Source: CAVVGZ01 sp963747965 (GTDB lineage Bacteria > Chloroflexota > Anaerolineae > Anaerolineales > Anaerolineaceae). From it: a stretch of DNA of 64,000 nt. The notes beneath the pieces were generated by a model. The model ran no database searches. It worked only from the letters and a program-made list of their open reading frames with translations, and was not told the origin of the DNA. Below are positions 8,786 to 18,065 of this stretch, in pieces. Position numbers and translations under genes: made by a program. Within the stretch, counting starts at the first letter, position 1, and every line of letters begins with the position of its first letter. The stretch is from positions 1-64,000 of the forward strand of contig CAVVGZ010000010.1 in the NCBI GenBank assembly GCA_963747965.1. The letters run 5' to 3'.

Positions 8786-9523
8786 TACTGAGGGTCATCG
8801 TATCTATGACAATATCCGCAAATTTATTAAATATACGATGATTTCAAATTTTTGGGAAATCGTAACCATGCTTGCTGCCCCACTTATCGGTATGCCCATC
8901 CCACTCGTTCCGTTGCAAATATTATGGATAAACCTGGTCACAGACGGAGTGCCGGGTCTTGCCCTGTCTGTTGAGCAAGCCGAATTGAAACCCTGAAACG
9001 CCCCCCTCACAACCCCAACGAGAACATCCTTGGCCGGGGATTGGTGTGGGATATCTTGTGGATTGGGTTCTTGATGGGTTTTATTTCGCTCCTGTCAGGA
9101 TTTACCTTATGGCAAAACAGCCAGGAATCCTGGCGAACAATGGTTTTTACCACCCTGACCCTCGCCCAGATGGGAAATGCCCTGGCAACCCGCTCCGATT
9201 ATGATTCTCTCTTTAAAATCGGTCTCTTATCAAATAAAGCCATGCTGGCTTCGGTACTATTAACTTTCATGCTTCAAATGGCTGTTATCTATATCCCGTT
9301 TTTCCAGGATATCTTTGATACCGTTGCATTAACCCCGCAAGAACTGGCAATTTCCCTGGCGATCAGTACCATCGTATTCTTTGGTGTGGAAACCGCAAAG
9401 TGGATTAAACGGCTAATAAAAAAAGAAACTGAACTGCCGCACTGCTTTCCCGGATGTGACACCCTGGCAAAAAGGAAAAAGCCAGGGTGTTTTTGTCACC
9501 GTTTAGAAGGCCCGTTAGCCTGA
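8769..9523 (+). pseudogene. Remnant of a P-type cation-transporting ATPase (C-terminal membrane part)
   Basis: Only the last quarter of a P-type ATPase survives. The first piece (EGHRIYDNIRKFIKY, then LQILWINLVTDGVPGLALSVE) is the hinge and membrane-helix region of calcium/magnesium-type P-ATPases. After one missing base near 8990-9000 the second frame resumes as LKRPPHNPNENILGRGL and continues through the remaining membrane helices (FTTLTLAQMGNALATRS, VETAKWIKRL) until a stop at 9521. The N-terminus, phosphorylation site and nucleotide domain are absent; upstream DNA is the ROK promoter. Homology fades after about 9440, where the frame enters a terminator. It is a decayed gene, probably left by a deletion that joined the ROK operon to it. 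Confidence 0.85.
9459..9495 (+). terminator. Rho-independent terminator of the P-type ATPase remnant
   Basis: A perfect 10-bp stem (ACACCCTGGC / GCCAGGGTGT) with a 12-base A-rich loop is followed by TTTT. It faces the plus strand and marks the original end of the ATPase transcription unit. Confidence 0.85.
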
Positions 9524-9742
9524 GAGATTTCTTCCTTCATCACCATAAATAGGAAACCGGGTATTTGCACCCAATAACCACAGAATTAAAAGGAAGAGGA
9601 AAAACAAGTTATAATATTTGACTGTGTGTCCTGGCAGGGTCCGGTAAATTTTATGCATCAACCCGTAGATCAATCCGGAAGCGAAACCCATTATAACGGT
9701 ATCCAGAATATTGCTTTTTTTCAATAAACGACTGATAAGCAA
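9515..9742 (-). CDS. Possible small membrane protein of unknown function
   Basis: A 75-residue frame starting at a TTG, with two hydrophobic stretches (VIMGFASGLIYGL, and YYNLFFLFLLILWLLG) separated by a basic stretch. I do not recognise it. No convincing Shine-Dalgarno is visible, the frame stays open upstream of the TTG, and it lies between the ATPase remnant and a divergent gene. It may be a real small membrane protein, the end of a decayed gene, or chance. Confidence 0.3.
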   Translation of the reverse strand: MLISRLLKKSNILDTVIMGFASGLIYGLMHKIYRTLPGHTVKYYNLFFLFLLILWLLGANTRFPIYGDEGRNLSG

Positions 9743-9763
9743 CCTTGATATGGGGAAAACCAG

Positions 9764-10930
9764 ATGGATTCTAAGAAAATTACGAAAATCGGCATTGTCG
9801 GTACAGGCTTCATCGCCCGTGGATTAATGATGGCGATTGAACATCAGCCGGATATGTCTGTCGCGTGTGTACTGACACGTAGAAATCCAGATGAGTTTTC
9901 CTCCCCAGAGATATATACAAACTCCATCAACGAACTGATTGATAAGAGCCAGCTCATAGTAGAATGCGCCGGTGATCCAATATACGGCACCGATGTCATT
10001 TCAAATGCGTTGGAGGCATCCTTACCGGTTGTTACCATGGACGCTGAGCTGCAGGTGACAACTGGTACTTACCTGTCCAGCAAGGGATATCTCACCGAGG
10101 CTGAAGGTGATCAGCCGGGTGCCCTTGCGGCACTGCACCTCGATGCTCTTTCAATGGGTTTCAAGCCGCTCGTGTATGGAAACCTGAAAGGCTTTTTAAA
10201 CCATAATCCCACCCTGGAGGAGATGCAGTATTGGTCAAAAGTTCAGGGGATCAACCTGGATCAAGTCACCGGTTTTACCGACGGGACGAAATTGCAGCTG
10301 GAACAGGTACTCGTGGCTAATGGCCTCGGAGCTGCTATTGCAATTCAGGGAATGTACGGCTTTTCAATTGAGGACATTGATGAGGGATCAAAACGCCTGG
10401 CTGAAAAGGCAAAGGAACTGGGGCAGCCAATCAGCGATTACCTGCTCTCTTCTCCGCAAGCCAAGAAGAAATTGCCGGCAGGGGTTTTTATCACAGCCGA
10501 ACACGATCCCCGTCAAGCCTCCGCTTTAAAATACCTCAAATTAGGGGATGGTCCTTATTACACCCTTTTACGCAATTATCATCTCTGCCACCTGGAAATA
10601 CCAAAAACAATCCGCCGCGTCATCAATGGCGGAGATATCCTGCTCAATAACAGTGCCTCACCCACAGCCAGTGTGGCAGTCATTGCAAAAACACCTTTAA
10701 AGGTTGGAACCAGGATTGAACGCGCCCTGGGAAGCTTTCTGGTGAGGGGGGAAGCGATACCCATCAAATCCATGCCAGACCACCTTCCAGTTGGATTAAT
10801 GGGTAAGGCGGTAATCACCCGTCCGGTTGAAACCGGCCAGATTATCACTTTTGATGATGTGGAAATCCCGGACACGCTGGCTCTTAAAGCCTGGCGGTAC
10901 ACATTGCAGCAAATCGGCATAAATGGGTGA
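9764..10930 (+). CDS. Homoserine-dehydrogenase-like NAD(P)-binding protein with C-terminal SAF domain
   Basis: A 388-residue protein of the predicted homoserine dehydrogenase/SAF type. The N-terminus is a Rossmann fold (KIGIVGTGFIARGLMMAIE, residues 8-26), followed by a catalytic-like region with DGTKLQLEQVLVANGLG, and the C-terminal 100 residues form a SAF domain (AVIAKTPLKVGTRIERALG ... KAVITRPVETGQIITFDDVEIP). The last eight bases overlap the start of the next gene, a glycoside hydrolase of the DUF4038 type, so the two are translationally coupled. This points to sugar-acid or sugar metabolism rather than threonine synthesis. Exact reaction unknown. The family call is good; the physiological role is inference from the neighbour. 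Confidence 0.82.
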   Translation: MDSKKITKIGIVGTGFIARGLMMAIEHQPDMSVACVLTRRNPDEFSSPEIYTNSINELIDKSQLIVECAGDPIYGTDVISNALEASLPVVTMDAELQVTTGTYLSSKGYLTEAEGDQPGALAALHLDALSMGFKPLVYGNLKGFLNHNPTLEEMQYWSKVQGINLDQVTGFTDGTKLQLEQVLVANGLGAAIAIQGMYGFSIEDIDEGSKRLAEKAKELGQPISDYLLSSPQAKKKLPAGVFITAEHDPRQASALKYLKLGDGPYYTLLRNYHLCHLEIPKTIRRVINGGDILLNNSASPTASVAVIAKTPLKVGTRIERALGSFLVRGEAIPIKSMPDHLPVGLMGKAVITRPVETGQIITFDDVEIPDTLALKAWRYTLQQIGING

Positions 10931-12155
10931 CCAGCTGGAAGGGTTTCTGGCGGATACCTGGTGGTACGGCCTGACCTCCCGCCTTTCTGATTCAGACTTG
11001 CAGCGGCTGGCACAAAAAAGGGTAAAGCAGGGCTTCAACGCAGTACAAATCGTTTTTGGTATCCCCCCAGAAACCACACCTGAAAATCCGAACGCATCCA
11101 GCCCATTTGGACCAGCCTGGCATCGTGATGGTACGTTCAATGCAGCTTACCTGCAGTTTGCCCGCCAGCGGATTCAATATCTCAATTCACTCGGATTGAC
11201 GGTGGTTGTTTATGGCGCCTGGGGTAACCAGGTCGGCTGGCTTGGCATCGGCAGGATGCTGGATTGGTGGTCGCAGATCCTGAATACAACCAGCGATCTA
11301 AAGGTATTTTACTGCCTGACAGGCGAAAGTAACCTCAATCCGGACAACCTCGATGAAAAGTTGTTCGATAATTTCTGCCCCGACCTGCCAGGATTAACAG
11401 CCTTTAAACAACCCCATTCCAATAATGGTCTTCTTAGCAAGATACACAACAGGCAGTCCTTCCGACTACAAAACAGGCGGCGGGCATGGAGCATTATCCT
11501 GGACTATGTCTCACGGAATACCAAAATACCAGTTTTAATCCATCCGCTGCCGCTTGAAACTGGATTCGAGGTTGTGGAAAATCCCCACCTGTTGGCTGCC
11601 AATACAGTTCAAACCGGCCACAGCCAATCCTCCCGCTCCCATCTTCTGTATCTTCCCCTAACGCATTTCGCCCTGAAAGATAACGCCGGAAGGGGATTCA
11701 TCAACCTTGAACCCTGGTATGAAGGCATCCGGGACCAATTTTGGATGAAGGATCAGCTGTATGCATATTGGGTAAGCATGCTGGCAGGTGCATCCAGTTA
11801 CTGCTACGGCGCCCATGGGATTTGGAACGTCGGTGATGGTAAGTTCCTCAATCACTGGGGTAATCAAACATTCGAACAGGCACTCTCCCTGGATACTCCA
11901 CGGTTGATAGGATTATCTCACCAGGTATATATATCCCACACCAATCAGTCGGGAGAGGTTATACCGGAGATGCAGGGTATTCGGTTAATTAGTCTGACCC
12001 GTAAATCCTTGGATACTGCCATAACCTATATCCCTGAAATAAAGGATGCTCCAGAAATCCCTGCTGGTACGATCTGGCTCCCTGTGGAAGGATCATTTTC
12101 CTCTACCCTTCCTTCAAACGGCCAGGTTGTTGTAATTTCAGGGAAATATTCATAA
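10923..12155 (+). CDS. Apiosidase-like glycoside hydrolase (DUF4038 family)
   Basis: A 410-residue protein resembling the DUF4038 (GH140-like) TIM-barrel domain: the N-terminal FLADTWWYGLTSRLSDSDL, then the helix-strand QKRVKQGFNAVQIVFG, an FNAAYLQFARQRIQYLNSLG segment, a YCLTGESN motif carrying a candidate acid/base glutamate, and INLEPWYEG with a second candidate glutamate. No signal peptide, so it is probably cytoplasmic and acts on imported oligosaccharide or glycoside. Coupled by an eight-base overlap to the SAF-domain oxidoreductase. No carbohydrate importer is beside it. I am fairly sure of the superfamily, less so of apiose as substrate. Confidence 0.72.
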   Translation: MGDQLEGFLADTWWYGLTSRLSDSDLQRLAQKRVKQGFNAVQIVFGIPPETTPENPNASSPFGPAWHRDGTFNAAYLQFARQRIQYLNSLGLTVVVYGAWGNQVGWLGIGRMLDWWSQILNTTSDLKVFYCLTGESNLNPDNLDEKLFDNFCPDLPGLTAFKQPHSNNGLLSKIHNRQSFRLQNRRRAWSIILDYVSRNTKIPVLIHPLPLETGFEVVENPHLLAANTVQTGHSQSSRSHLLYLPLTHFALKDNAGRGFINLEPWYEGIRDQFWMKDQLYAYWVSMLAGASSYCYGAHGIWNVGDGKFLNHWGNQTFEQALSLDTPRLIGLSHQVYISHTNQSGEVIPEMQGIRLISLTRKSLDTAITYIPEIKDAPEIPAGTIWLPVEGSFSSTLPSNGQVVVISGKYS

Positions 12156-12285
12156 GCAAGGGTTTCGAGTTTTATTATCATGGATAGATACCTTCCTTGA
12201 TTGACCCCTGTGCTAAAATTCATCATCCGTGGGAGAAGCCTTGTCCTTATAGTCAATCCAGTTTGTAAAAACTATCTACATATCA

Positions 12286-12314
12286 TTGGTTCGGAAGAGT
12301 AAAAGGTTTATACT
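12286..12314 (+). promoter_or_regulatory. Possible sigma-70 promoter of msrA
   Basis: TTGGTT (12286-12291), 17 bases, TATACT (12309-12314), some 80 bases before msrA. The -10 box is good, the -35 box poor. Confidence 0.35.
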
Positions 12315-12392
12315 AAATTTTAAAGATAAGATAGGATAATTCAAAACCGGTTTCCCAAAATTTTCCGGTAAGTAGAAAGCAGGATTTTAGCC

Positions 12393-12947
12393 ATGAATCA
12401 GGAAATCAACAATAAGACAGAAAGTACAACCTTGGGCGGCGGATGTTTTTGGTGCCTGGAGGCAGTTTATGACCAGTTTCAAGGGGTGGTGGATGTTGTC
12501 TCCGGTTATTCCGGCGGTTCTAAACCCAACCCCTCCTACCAGCAGGTTTGCACTGGCACCACCGGGCATGCTGAGGTTGTCCAGATCACATTCGACCCTG
12601 GTTTGGTCACATTCCGGGAAATATTGGAAGTTTTCTTCACCATCCATGACCCTACCACCTTGAACCGCCAGGGAGCGGATATTGGCACCCAGTATCGCTC
12701 GGTAATTTTTTATCACAGCGAACAGCAGAAGGAAACTGCTGCTGAGACCATGGCAGAACTCCAGGGGTTGGGATTATGGGATCATCCGGTCGTCACCCAA
12801 TTGGTGCCGCTGGTAAATTTCTATCCGGCTGAGGATTACCACCAAAATTACTTTGTCAACAATCCTGGTCAGGGGTACTGCCGGGCAGTGGTGGCTCCCA
12901 AGGTGGCCAAGTTCCGTAATAAATTTATGCAAAAACTAAAGAAATAG
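12393..12947 (+). CDS. msrA: Peptide-methionine (S)-S-oxide reductase MsrA
   Basis: Repairs oxidised methionine (S-epimer) in proteins. The 184-residue protein has the MsrA active site GGGCFWCLEAVY with catalytic Cys18, and the conserved GYSGG, YQQVCTGTTGHAE, FDP, HDPTTLNRQGADIGTQYRS and AEDYHQNYF segments. No fused MsrB domain. It stands alone with its own upstream region of about 240 bases and is convergent with deoC. Cytoplasmic, complete and unremarkable. Confidence 0.97.
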   Translation: MNQEINNKTESTTLGGGCFWCLEAVYDQFQGVVDVVSGYSGGSKPNPSYQQVCTGTTGHAEVVQITFDPGLVTFREILEVFFTIHDPTTLNRQGADIGTQYRSVIFYHSEQQKETAAETMAELQGLGLWDHPVVTQLVPLVNFYPAEDYHQNYFVNNPGQGYCRAVVAPKVAKFRNKFMQKLKK

Positions 12948-13214
12948 ATGGGTTAGACATTGAACTCCAGGTAAAAATCACCAAAATATGAAATAATCCA
13001 TTTTTTTAAATAGTTATTCATAAGAATCCGGAAATTAAAGACGTTATGCGTAATAATTATTTGGACAATATAAACGCATCATAGATCAGAGATACAGGAA
13101 GATTGAAAGCATCTATCCTGCTTTCCTAACCACCCCAATAAGAGGCCGGTAAAAGACCTTATGATTTATGGGAATTAATTACGCCGAAACCTGGCATAAA
13201 AAATCGGCTGCCTT

Positions 13215-13937
13215 CTAATCTAAAAGCTGCTCTATCTGGTCTTTATTAAGGGATTTAAAATCATCCAGGATTTCAAATGTTTTGGTGGCTCCCAGCCTGT
13301 TTGCCCCGGCATGGATGGCATTAATGGCTGTCTTCAGGCTGCGCACGCCGTGGGCTGCCTTAACCCCAACTTGCGGGCTGACTGTGCTGCGCATTAACCT
13401 CAGGTTTTCCACAGTATGTCCAGTCGGTGCAAATCCGGTGGAGGTTTTTACGTAATTCGCGCCTGCTTCCTCAGCAATCTGGCAAGCTATTATAATTTGT
13501 TCCCTGCTTAAATAATGTGTTTCCAGGATAACTTTTAAAGTCAGATCGGGACCCATGGCAAGGCGTACCTTTCGGATATCTTTTAATACATAATCACGAT
13601 CCCCCTCCAGCAGTTTGCTAATATTGAGCACCATGTCAATCTCCTGCCCGCCCACTTTTACGATATCCTCTGCTTCATATGCTTTGACAATCGAGCGGGT
13701 CGCTCCCTGTGGAAAACCGACCACGGAACCGGCATTTACACCTGTCTCAGATAAGATCTCCACTGCAATTGGCAGGAAGCAGGGCTGGACAAATACACAG
13801 GAAATGTTATATTTTGCCGCCTGCTGGCACATCTCCACAATATCTTTCGAGGTTGTTTCCGGCACAAGGATGGCATGATCCAGGATTTTGGCAAATTTTC
13901 CTTGAGTCAGAGATTTTATATCCACAATTGCTTCCAT
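13215..13937 (-). CDS. deoC: Deoxyribose-phosphate aldolase
   Basis: Cleaves 2-deoxyribose 5-phosphate into acetaldehyde and glyceraldehyde 3-phosphate. The 240-residue protein carries the Schiff-base lysine in YVKTSTGF (Lys164) and the second active-site lysine in VKAAHGVR (Lys193). In many family members the latter block reads KAAGG or KASGG, so the His is a small deviation. GAGGAT precedes the ATG. It is last in a purH-guaB-deoC run on the minus strand with gaps of 12 and 42 bases, which groups nucleotide synthesis and nucleoside salvage. Confidence 0.96.
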   Translation of the reverse strand: MEAIVDIKSLTQGKFAKILDHAILVPETTSKDIVEMCQQAAKYNISCVFVQPCFLPIAVEILSETGVNAGSVVGFPQGATRSIVKAYEAEDIVKVGGQEIDMVLNISKLLEGDRDYVLKDIRKVRLAMGPDLTLKVILETHYLSREQIIIACQIAEEAGANYVKTSTGFAPTGHTVENLRLMRSTVSPQVGVKAAHGVRSLKTAINAIHAGANRLGATKTFEILDDFKSLNKDQIEQLLD

Positions 13938-13979
13938 ATTTATCCTCAGAATTAATACCTTATCAACTCAATCATCCAA

Positions 13980-15461
13980 TTATTTGTTGCGCTGGTAATT
14001 GGGTGCTTCGCGTGTTATGGTGATATCATGCGGGTGGCTCTCGATCAACCCGGAAGTGGTGATGCGCACCAGCCTGGTTTTTGTGCGAAGGTCTTCCAGG
14101 GTGGCAGATCCGGCATAACCCATGCCAGACCGCACTCCTCCTACCAGCTGGTAAACATACTCTGATAGCGTCCCCCGGTAAGACACCAACCCTTCCACCC
14201 CTTCCGGGACCAGCTTTCCATTCCCTTCCTGACCGCTCCCATACCTGTCTTTGCCAAAGCCCTGCATTGCCCCGATGCTGCCCATGCCGCGGTACATTTT
14301 GTACTGCCTGCCTTCATAGAGAATGGTTTCACCGGGGGATTCCTCCAATCCTGCCAGCATGCTGCCCAGCATTACCGAATCCGCACCTGCCACAATTGCT
14401 TTGGTAATGTCGCCGCTGTACTTCATACCGCCGTCTGCAATCACCGGTATGTTTCTCCGGCGGGCAATCCGGGAACACTCATAAATTGCCCGCATTTGCG
14501 GCATTCCTGCTCCCGAGATGACCCGGGTGGTGCAGATAGATCCGGCGCCCACCCCCACCTTGATGGCATCTGCCCCGGCTTCGATTAATCGCTCTGTTCC
14601 CTCCGAAGTGACAACATTTCCCGCAATCACCGGCATGTCATGCTTGATTTGCTTGATACGCTGGATTGCCTTTAATACCCCGGCTGAATCCCCATGGGCA
14701 GTGTCGACAACAATCACATCCAGGCCTTTGCTCAGCATCATCTCCAGGCGTATCTCAACATCCGCCCCGACCCCAACGGCTGCCCCCACCAGCAGCCGTC
14801 CACTGGCATCCAGGGCTGCATTGGGAAATTTTACTTTCTTCTGAATATCTTTGACGGTGATCAAACCCACCAGGCGCCCTTGATCATCAACCAGGGGTAG
14901 TTTTTCAATGCGGTGTTTTTGGAGTATCGATTTGGCACGCTCCAGTGTTGTCCCCAGCTGGGCTGTGACCAGCGGCTGGTGAGTCATAAACTCGGTCACC
15001 GGTTTGAGAAAGTCCTCCTCGGATGCAAAGCGGATATCCCGGTTGGTGAGTATCCCCACCAGTTTTTCGGTGGAAGGATCCACAATGGGGACTCCGCTGA
15101 TATGAAAGCGTGACATGATATCCTCTGCCTCCTGCAGGATCGCTGTCGGCGGGAGGGTTATCGGATCGGCAATCATCCCCGATTCCGAGCGTTTAACGGT
15201 CTCAATCTCTTTCATCTGTGCTTCCGGAGTCATATTGCGGTGAACGATTCCGATTCCCCCTTCGCGGGCCATTCCTATGGCCATGCGTGATTCGGTAACT
15301 GTGTCCATTGCAGCTGAGATCAGCGGTGTATTTAACCAGATATCCGCTGCCAGGCGCGCTTTCACATCTACCTGGGAGGGAAGAACCTCGCTGTAACCTG
15401 GGACAATCAATACATCGTCAAAGGTCAGAGCGTCAAAATCGTTCAGTAAAAATTCATTCAT
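13980..15461 (-). CDS. guaB: IMP dehydrogenase
   Basis: Oxidises IMP to XMP with NAD, the committed step to GMP. Conserved features are the N-terminal FDALTFDDVLIVPGYSEVLP, two CBS domains (about residues 100-215), the catalytic cysteine loop GVGAGSICTTR, and the flap RGMGSIGAMQ. Start at the Met of MNEFLLNDF is preferred because GGAGAT lies seven bases ahead; an in-frame ATG at 15476 has no ribosome site. Complete, 493 residues from this start. Likely co-transcribed with purH and deoC. Confidence 0.96.
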   Translation of the reverse strand: MNEFLLNDFDALTFDDVLIVPGYSEVLPSQVDVKARLAADIWLNTPLISAAMDTVTESRMAIGMAREGGIGIVHRNMTPEAQMKEIETVKRSESGMIADPITLPPTAILQEAEDIMSRFHISGVPIVDPSTEKLVGILTNRDIRFASEEDFLKPVTEFMTHQPLVTAQLGTTLERAKSILQKHRIEKLPLVDDQGRLVGLITVKDIQKKVKFPNAALDASGRLLVGAAVGVGADVEIRLEMMLSKGLDVIVVDTAHGDSAGVLKAIQRIKQIKHDMPVIAGNVVTSEGTERLIEAGADAIKVGVGAGSICTTRVISGAGMPQMRAIYECSRIARRRNIPVIADGGMKYSGDITKAIVAGADSVMLGSMLAGLEESPGETILYEGRQYKMYRGMGSIGAMQGFGKDRYGSGQEGNGKLVPEGVEGLVSYRGTLSEYVYQLVGGVRSGMGYAGSATLEDLRTKTRLVRITTSGLIESHPHDITITREAPNYQRNK

Positions 15462-15488
15462 CTCAAATATCTCCATGAAGAATAGGTT

Positions 15489-16997
15489 TTAATGCCTGAA
15501 GTGGCGGACACCGGTAGTTACCATGGCCATGCCTGCCCTGTCGGCGGCTTCTACAGCATCCTTATCGCGGATAGATCCTCCGGGCTGGATTACGGCAGAG
15601 ATACCTGCCTCTTTTGCAATTTCAATAGAATCAGGAAAAGGGAAAAAAGCATCCGATGCCATTACTGCACCGATAGCCTTCTCACCAGCACGCTGAGCGG
15701 CTATGCGCACACAATCCACCCGGTTGGGCTGCCCTCCGCCTATCCCAACCGTAACTGTCCCCTTTGCAAAGACAATTGCATTCGATTTGATATGCTGGCA
15801 GGCTTTCCAGGCAAAGCGCAGAGCAAGCCATTGTGCGTCATCCGGCACTCTTTTTGAAACAACTTGCCAGTTCACCTCAGAAGGGTCCCCCCGGTCAATG
15901 GTCTGTTTCAGGATTCCGCGGTTTACCGAACGGTATTCATATTTTGGGGAAATCTCAAGATCTGGCATTTCCAGAAGCCGGCAGTTCTTCTTCTCAGCCA
16001 GTATTTGCCTGACAGGACCAGAAAAACCGGGGCAAATAACACACTCTACAAATAGCTTCCGGATTTCCAGAGCCGTTTCCTTATCCAGGGGAACGTTGCA
16101 GGCTACAATGCCGCCGTAAGCAGATACCGGATCGCACGCCAGGGCTGATTGGTATGCGTCCACCAGCCGGGAAGCCGAGGCAATTCCACACGGGGATAGG
16201 TGTTTGACAATCACCACGCTGGTATCTGTAAAGTTGGTAACCGCCCGCCAGGCAGCATCCAGGTCTAAAAGGTTGTTATAGGAAAGTTCTTTACCCTGAA
16301 GGATTTTTCCACCCAGGGGTGTCTCATGCACGCCATACCCGTACAAGGCAGCCTCCTGGTGTGGATTTTCTCCATACCTTAATGGCAGAATGGGGTATAT
16401 CTGCAGAGTCTCACTTTTTGATCCGCTCAGGTATGCATGGATGGCCTGATCGTATTGGTAGGTTACCATAAATCCTTTGATGGCAAGTTGTTTGCGTACC
16501 TCTGCAGGAACCCCCCCCTGTCTGATGTATTCCAATACTTCGGGATAATCGCCCGGATCACAAACCAATACCGCTCGTTCGTGATTCTTGGCTGCGGCAC
16601 GGATGAGGGTGACCCCGCCGATATCAATATTCTCGATTGCATCGGCAAAGGTAACCTCCGGTTTGGCAATTGTCCTTTCAAACGGGTATAAATTTACCAC
16701 CACCAGGTCAATCTTATCCCAGCCCAATGCTGAAAGTTCCGCCCGGTCCTCTTCCCTATCCTGAGATAGAATTCCAGCGTGAATGGCAGGGTGCAATGTT
16801 TTTACCCGTCCGCTAAGGACCTCAGGGGAAGACGTGTATGCCGATACATCAATGACCGGAAGATTGTTTTGGGATAATAATCGGGCAGTGCCACCAGAAG
16901 CGACCAGGTCCCAGCCCATTTGTACCAGACCTGATGCCAGTTCAACCAGACCGGTTTTATCATAAACGGATAATATCGCTTTAGGCATTTCCACCAT
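15489..16997 (-). CDS. purH: Bifunctional AICAR transformylase / IMP cyclohydrolase
   Basis: Catalyses the last two steps of de novo IMP synthesis. The N-terminal methylglyoxal-synthase-like domain begins AILSVYDKTGLVELA and contains VASGGTARLL and SGRVKTLHPAIHAGIL; the C-terminal transformylase domain contains KHLSPCG, RYGENPHQEAALYG and KSNAIVFAKG. About 502 residues, normal length. ATG at 16988 (MPKAIL) has slightly better ribosome-site spacing than the ATG at 16997. First gene of the purH-guaB-deoC run, behind a promoter at 17053-17081. Confidence 0.97.
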   Translation of the reverse strand: MVEMPKAILSVYDKTGLVELASGLVQMGWDLVASGGTARLLSQNNLPVIDVSAYTSSPEVLSGRVKTLHPAIHAGILSQDREEDRAELSALGWDKIDLVVVNLYPFERTIAKPEVTFADAIENIDIGGVTLIRAAAKNHERAVLVCDPGDYPEVLEYIRQGGVPAEVRKQLAIKGFMVTYQYDQAIHAYLSGSKSETLQIYPILPLRYGENPHQEAALYGYGVHETPLGGKILQGKELSYNNLLDLDAAWRAVTNFTDTSVVIVKHLSPCGIASASRLVDAYQSALACDPVSAYGGIVACNVPLDKETALEIRKLFVECVICPGFSGPVRQILAEKKNCRLLEMPDLEISPKYEYRSVNRGILKQTIDRGDPSEVNWQVVSKRVPDDAQWLALRFAWKACQHIKSNAIVFAKGTVTVGIGGGQPNRVDCVRIAAQRAGEKAIGAVMASDAFFPFPDSIEIAKEAGISAVIQPGGSIRDKDAVEAADRAGMAMVTTGVRHFRH

Positions 16998-17052
16998 CCC
17001 AGTCGATGATTGATTTTTACCTGATAATTAGACCATGTACGCTTCGGGACAT

Positions 17053-17081
17053 TTTATATTCTTATTAATATATCACATCAA
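17053..17081 (-). promoter_or_regulatory. Sigma-70 promoter for purH-guaB-deoC
   Basis: Minus-strand TTGATG (17076-17081), 17 bases, TATAAA (17053-17058), in an A/T-rich stretch about 60 bases before the purH start. Confidence 0.6.
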
Positions 17082-17323
17082 AATGATGAATCCCGGCTGA
17101 TTTCCCAATATTCAAAAAAATTCATTCCCTGTTGATTGGATGAGAATCGAAATAAATACCCGGACTATTTTCGCAGGCTTTCGCGGGAAAAAACCAACCA
17201 AAAAGGATAAAATAATAAATAAGTATCATCCAAATTCTAATTTATCCAATGCGCTCCTCGCCGGAGGGAACCACCTGTCTGAGGAACCCACACCTGTAGT
17301 TTCATGGATGGAATTTTTAACCG

Positions 17324-18028
17324 TTGAACCCCTGTGCAAAATTTCGTTTTTATGCTGAACTGAACGACTACCTGCCTGAAAACCGCGTCAAACAGACTTT
17401 CGAAAAGGAATTCGATCCCCAGGAGAGCATTAAACACATCGTTGAATCCATGGGGATACCTCACACAGAGGTGGACCTGATCCTGGTTAATGGCGTACCG
17501 GTGGGTTTTTCCAGCCATTTAATCGATGGTGACATGGTCAGTATCTATCCCGTATTTGAATCATTTGATATTTCCCCTGTAAATCGCCTGCGCCCCGAGC
17601 CGCTGCGAGAGCCGCGCTTCATCCTGGATACACACCTGGGAAAATTAGCCTCCTATTTACGAATGCTCGGTTTCGATACGCTCTACAACAATCGGGCGGA
17701 AGACCGGGATCTGGCAGAAATCTCCTGCCGGGAACATCGTATCCTGCTCTCCCGTGACAGGGGTTTATTAATGAGGAACATCGTCACCCACGGTCACCTG
17801 ATTAAGGAAACCGACCCCACAAAACAATTAATGGAAGTAATTCAGCGATTCCAATTAATAAATAAGGTCCAGCCCTTTCGGCGCTGCCTAACCTGTAACG
17901 GGCTGCTTCAGGATGTGCAAAAAGATGCAATCCTCGATCATTTGCAACCGCATACCCGATTGGTTTACGAAAATTTTTTTCAATGTGTACCAATGTGGAA
18001 AAATCTACTGGCAGGGATCCCACCATAA
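17324..18028 (+). CDS. Mut7-C RNase-domain protein with N-terminal ubiquitin-like domain; C-terminus frameshifted
   Basis: Residues 1-80 resemble the MoaD/ThiS-like domain found before Mut7-C (FRFYAELNDYLP ... DLILVNGVPVGFSSHLIDGDMVSIYPVF). Residues 95-220 are the Mut7-C domain: RFILDTHLGKLASYLRMLGFDTLY, ILLSRDRGLL, and CLTCNG, half of a zinc-binding site. The frame then ends CVPMWKNLLAGIPP, unlike the family. In the next frame the expected CGKIYWQGSHHKRMVDFIEKIL appears and ends at 18074. Removing one base at about 17986-17990 recreates a C-x-x-C pair and the normal tail. The start is probably the TTG at 17324; no strong ribosome site is seen. Function of the family is poorly known (predicted RNA-associated nuclease). 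Confidence 0.8.
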   Translation: MNPCAKFRFYAELNDYLPENRVKQTFEKEFDPQESIKHIVESMGIPHTEVDLILVNGVPVGFSSHLIDGDMVSIYPVFESFDISPVNRLRPEPLREPRFILDTHLGKLASYLRMLGFDTLYNNRAEDRDLAEISCREHRILLSRDRGLLMRNIVTHGHLIKETDPTKQLMEVIQRFQLINKVQPFRRCLTCNGLLQDVQKDAILDHLQPHTRLVYENFFQCVPMWKNLLAGIPP

Positions 18029-18065
18029 ACGGATGGTAGACTTTATTGAGAAAATTTTATCCGGG

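Noticed and set aside
12201..12219. TTGACC and TAAAAT upstream of msrA as a promoter
   Set aside because: Only seven bases separate the boxes.
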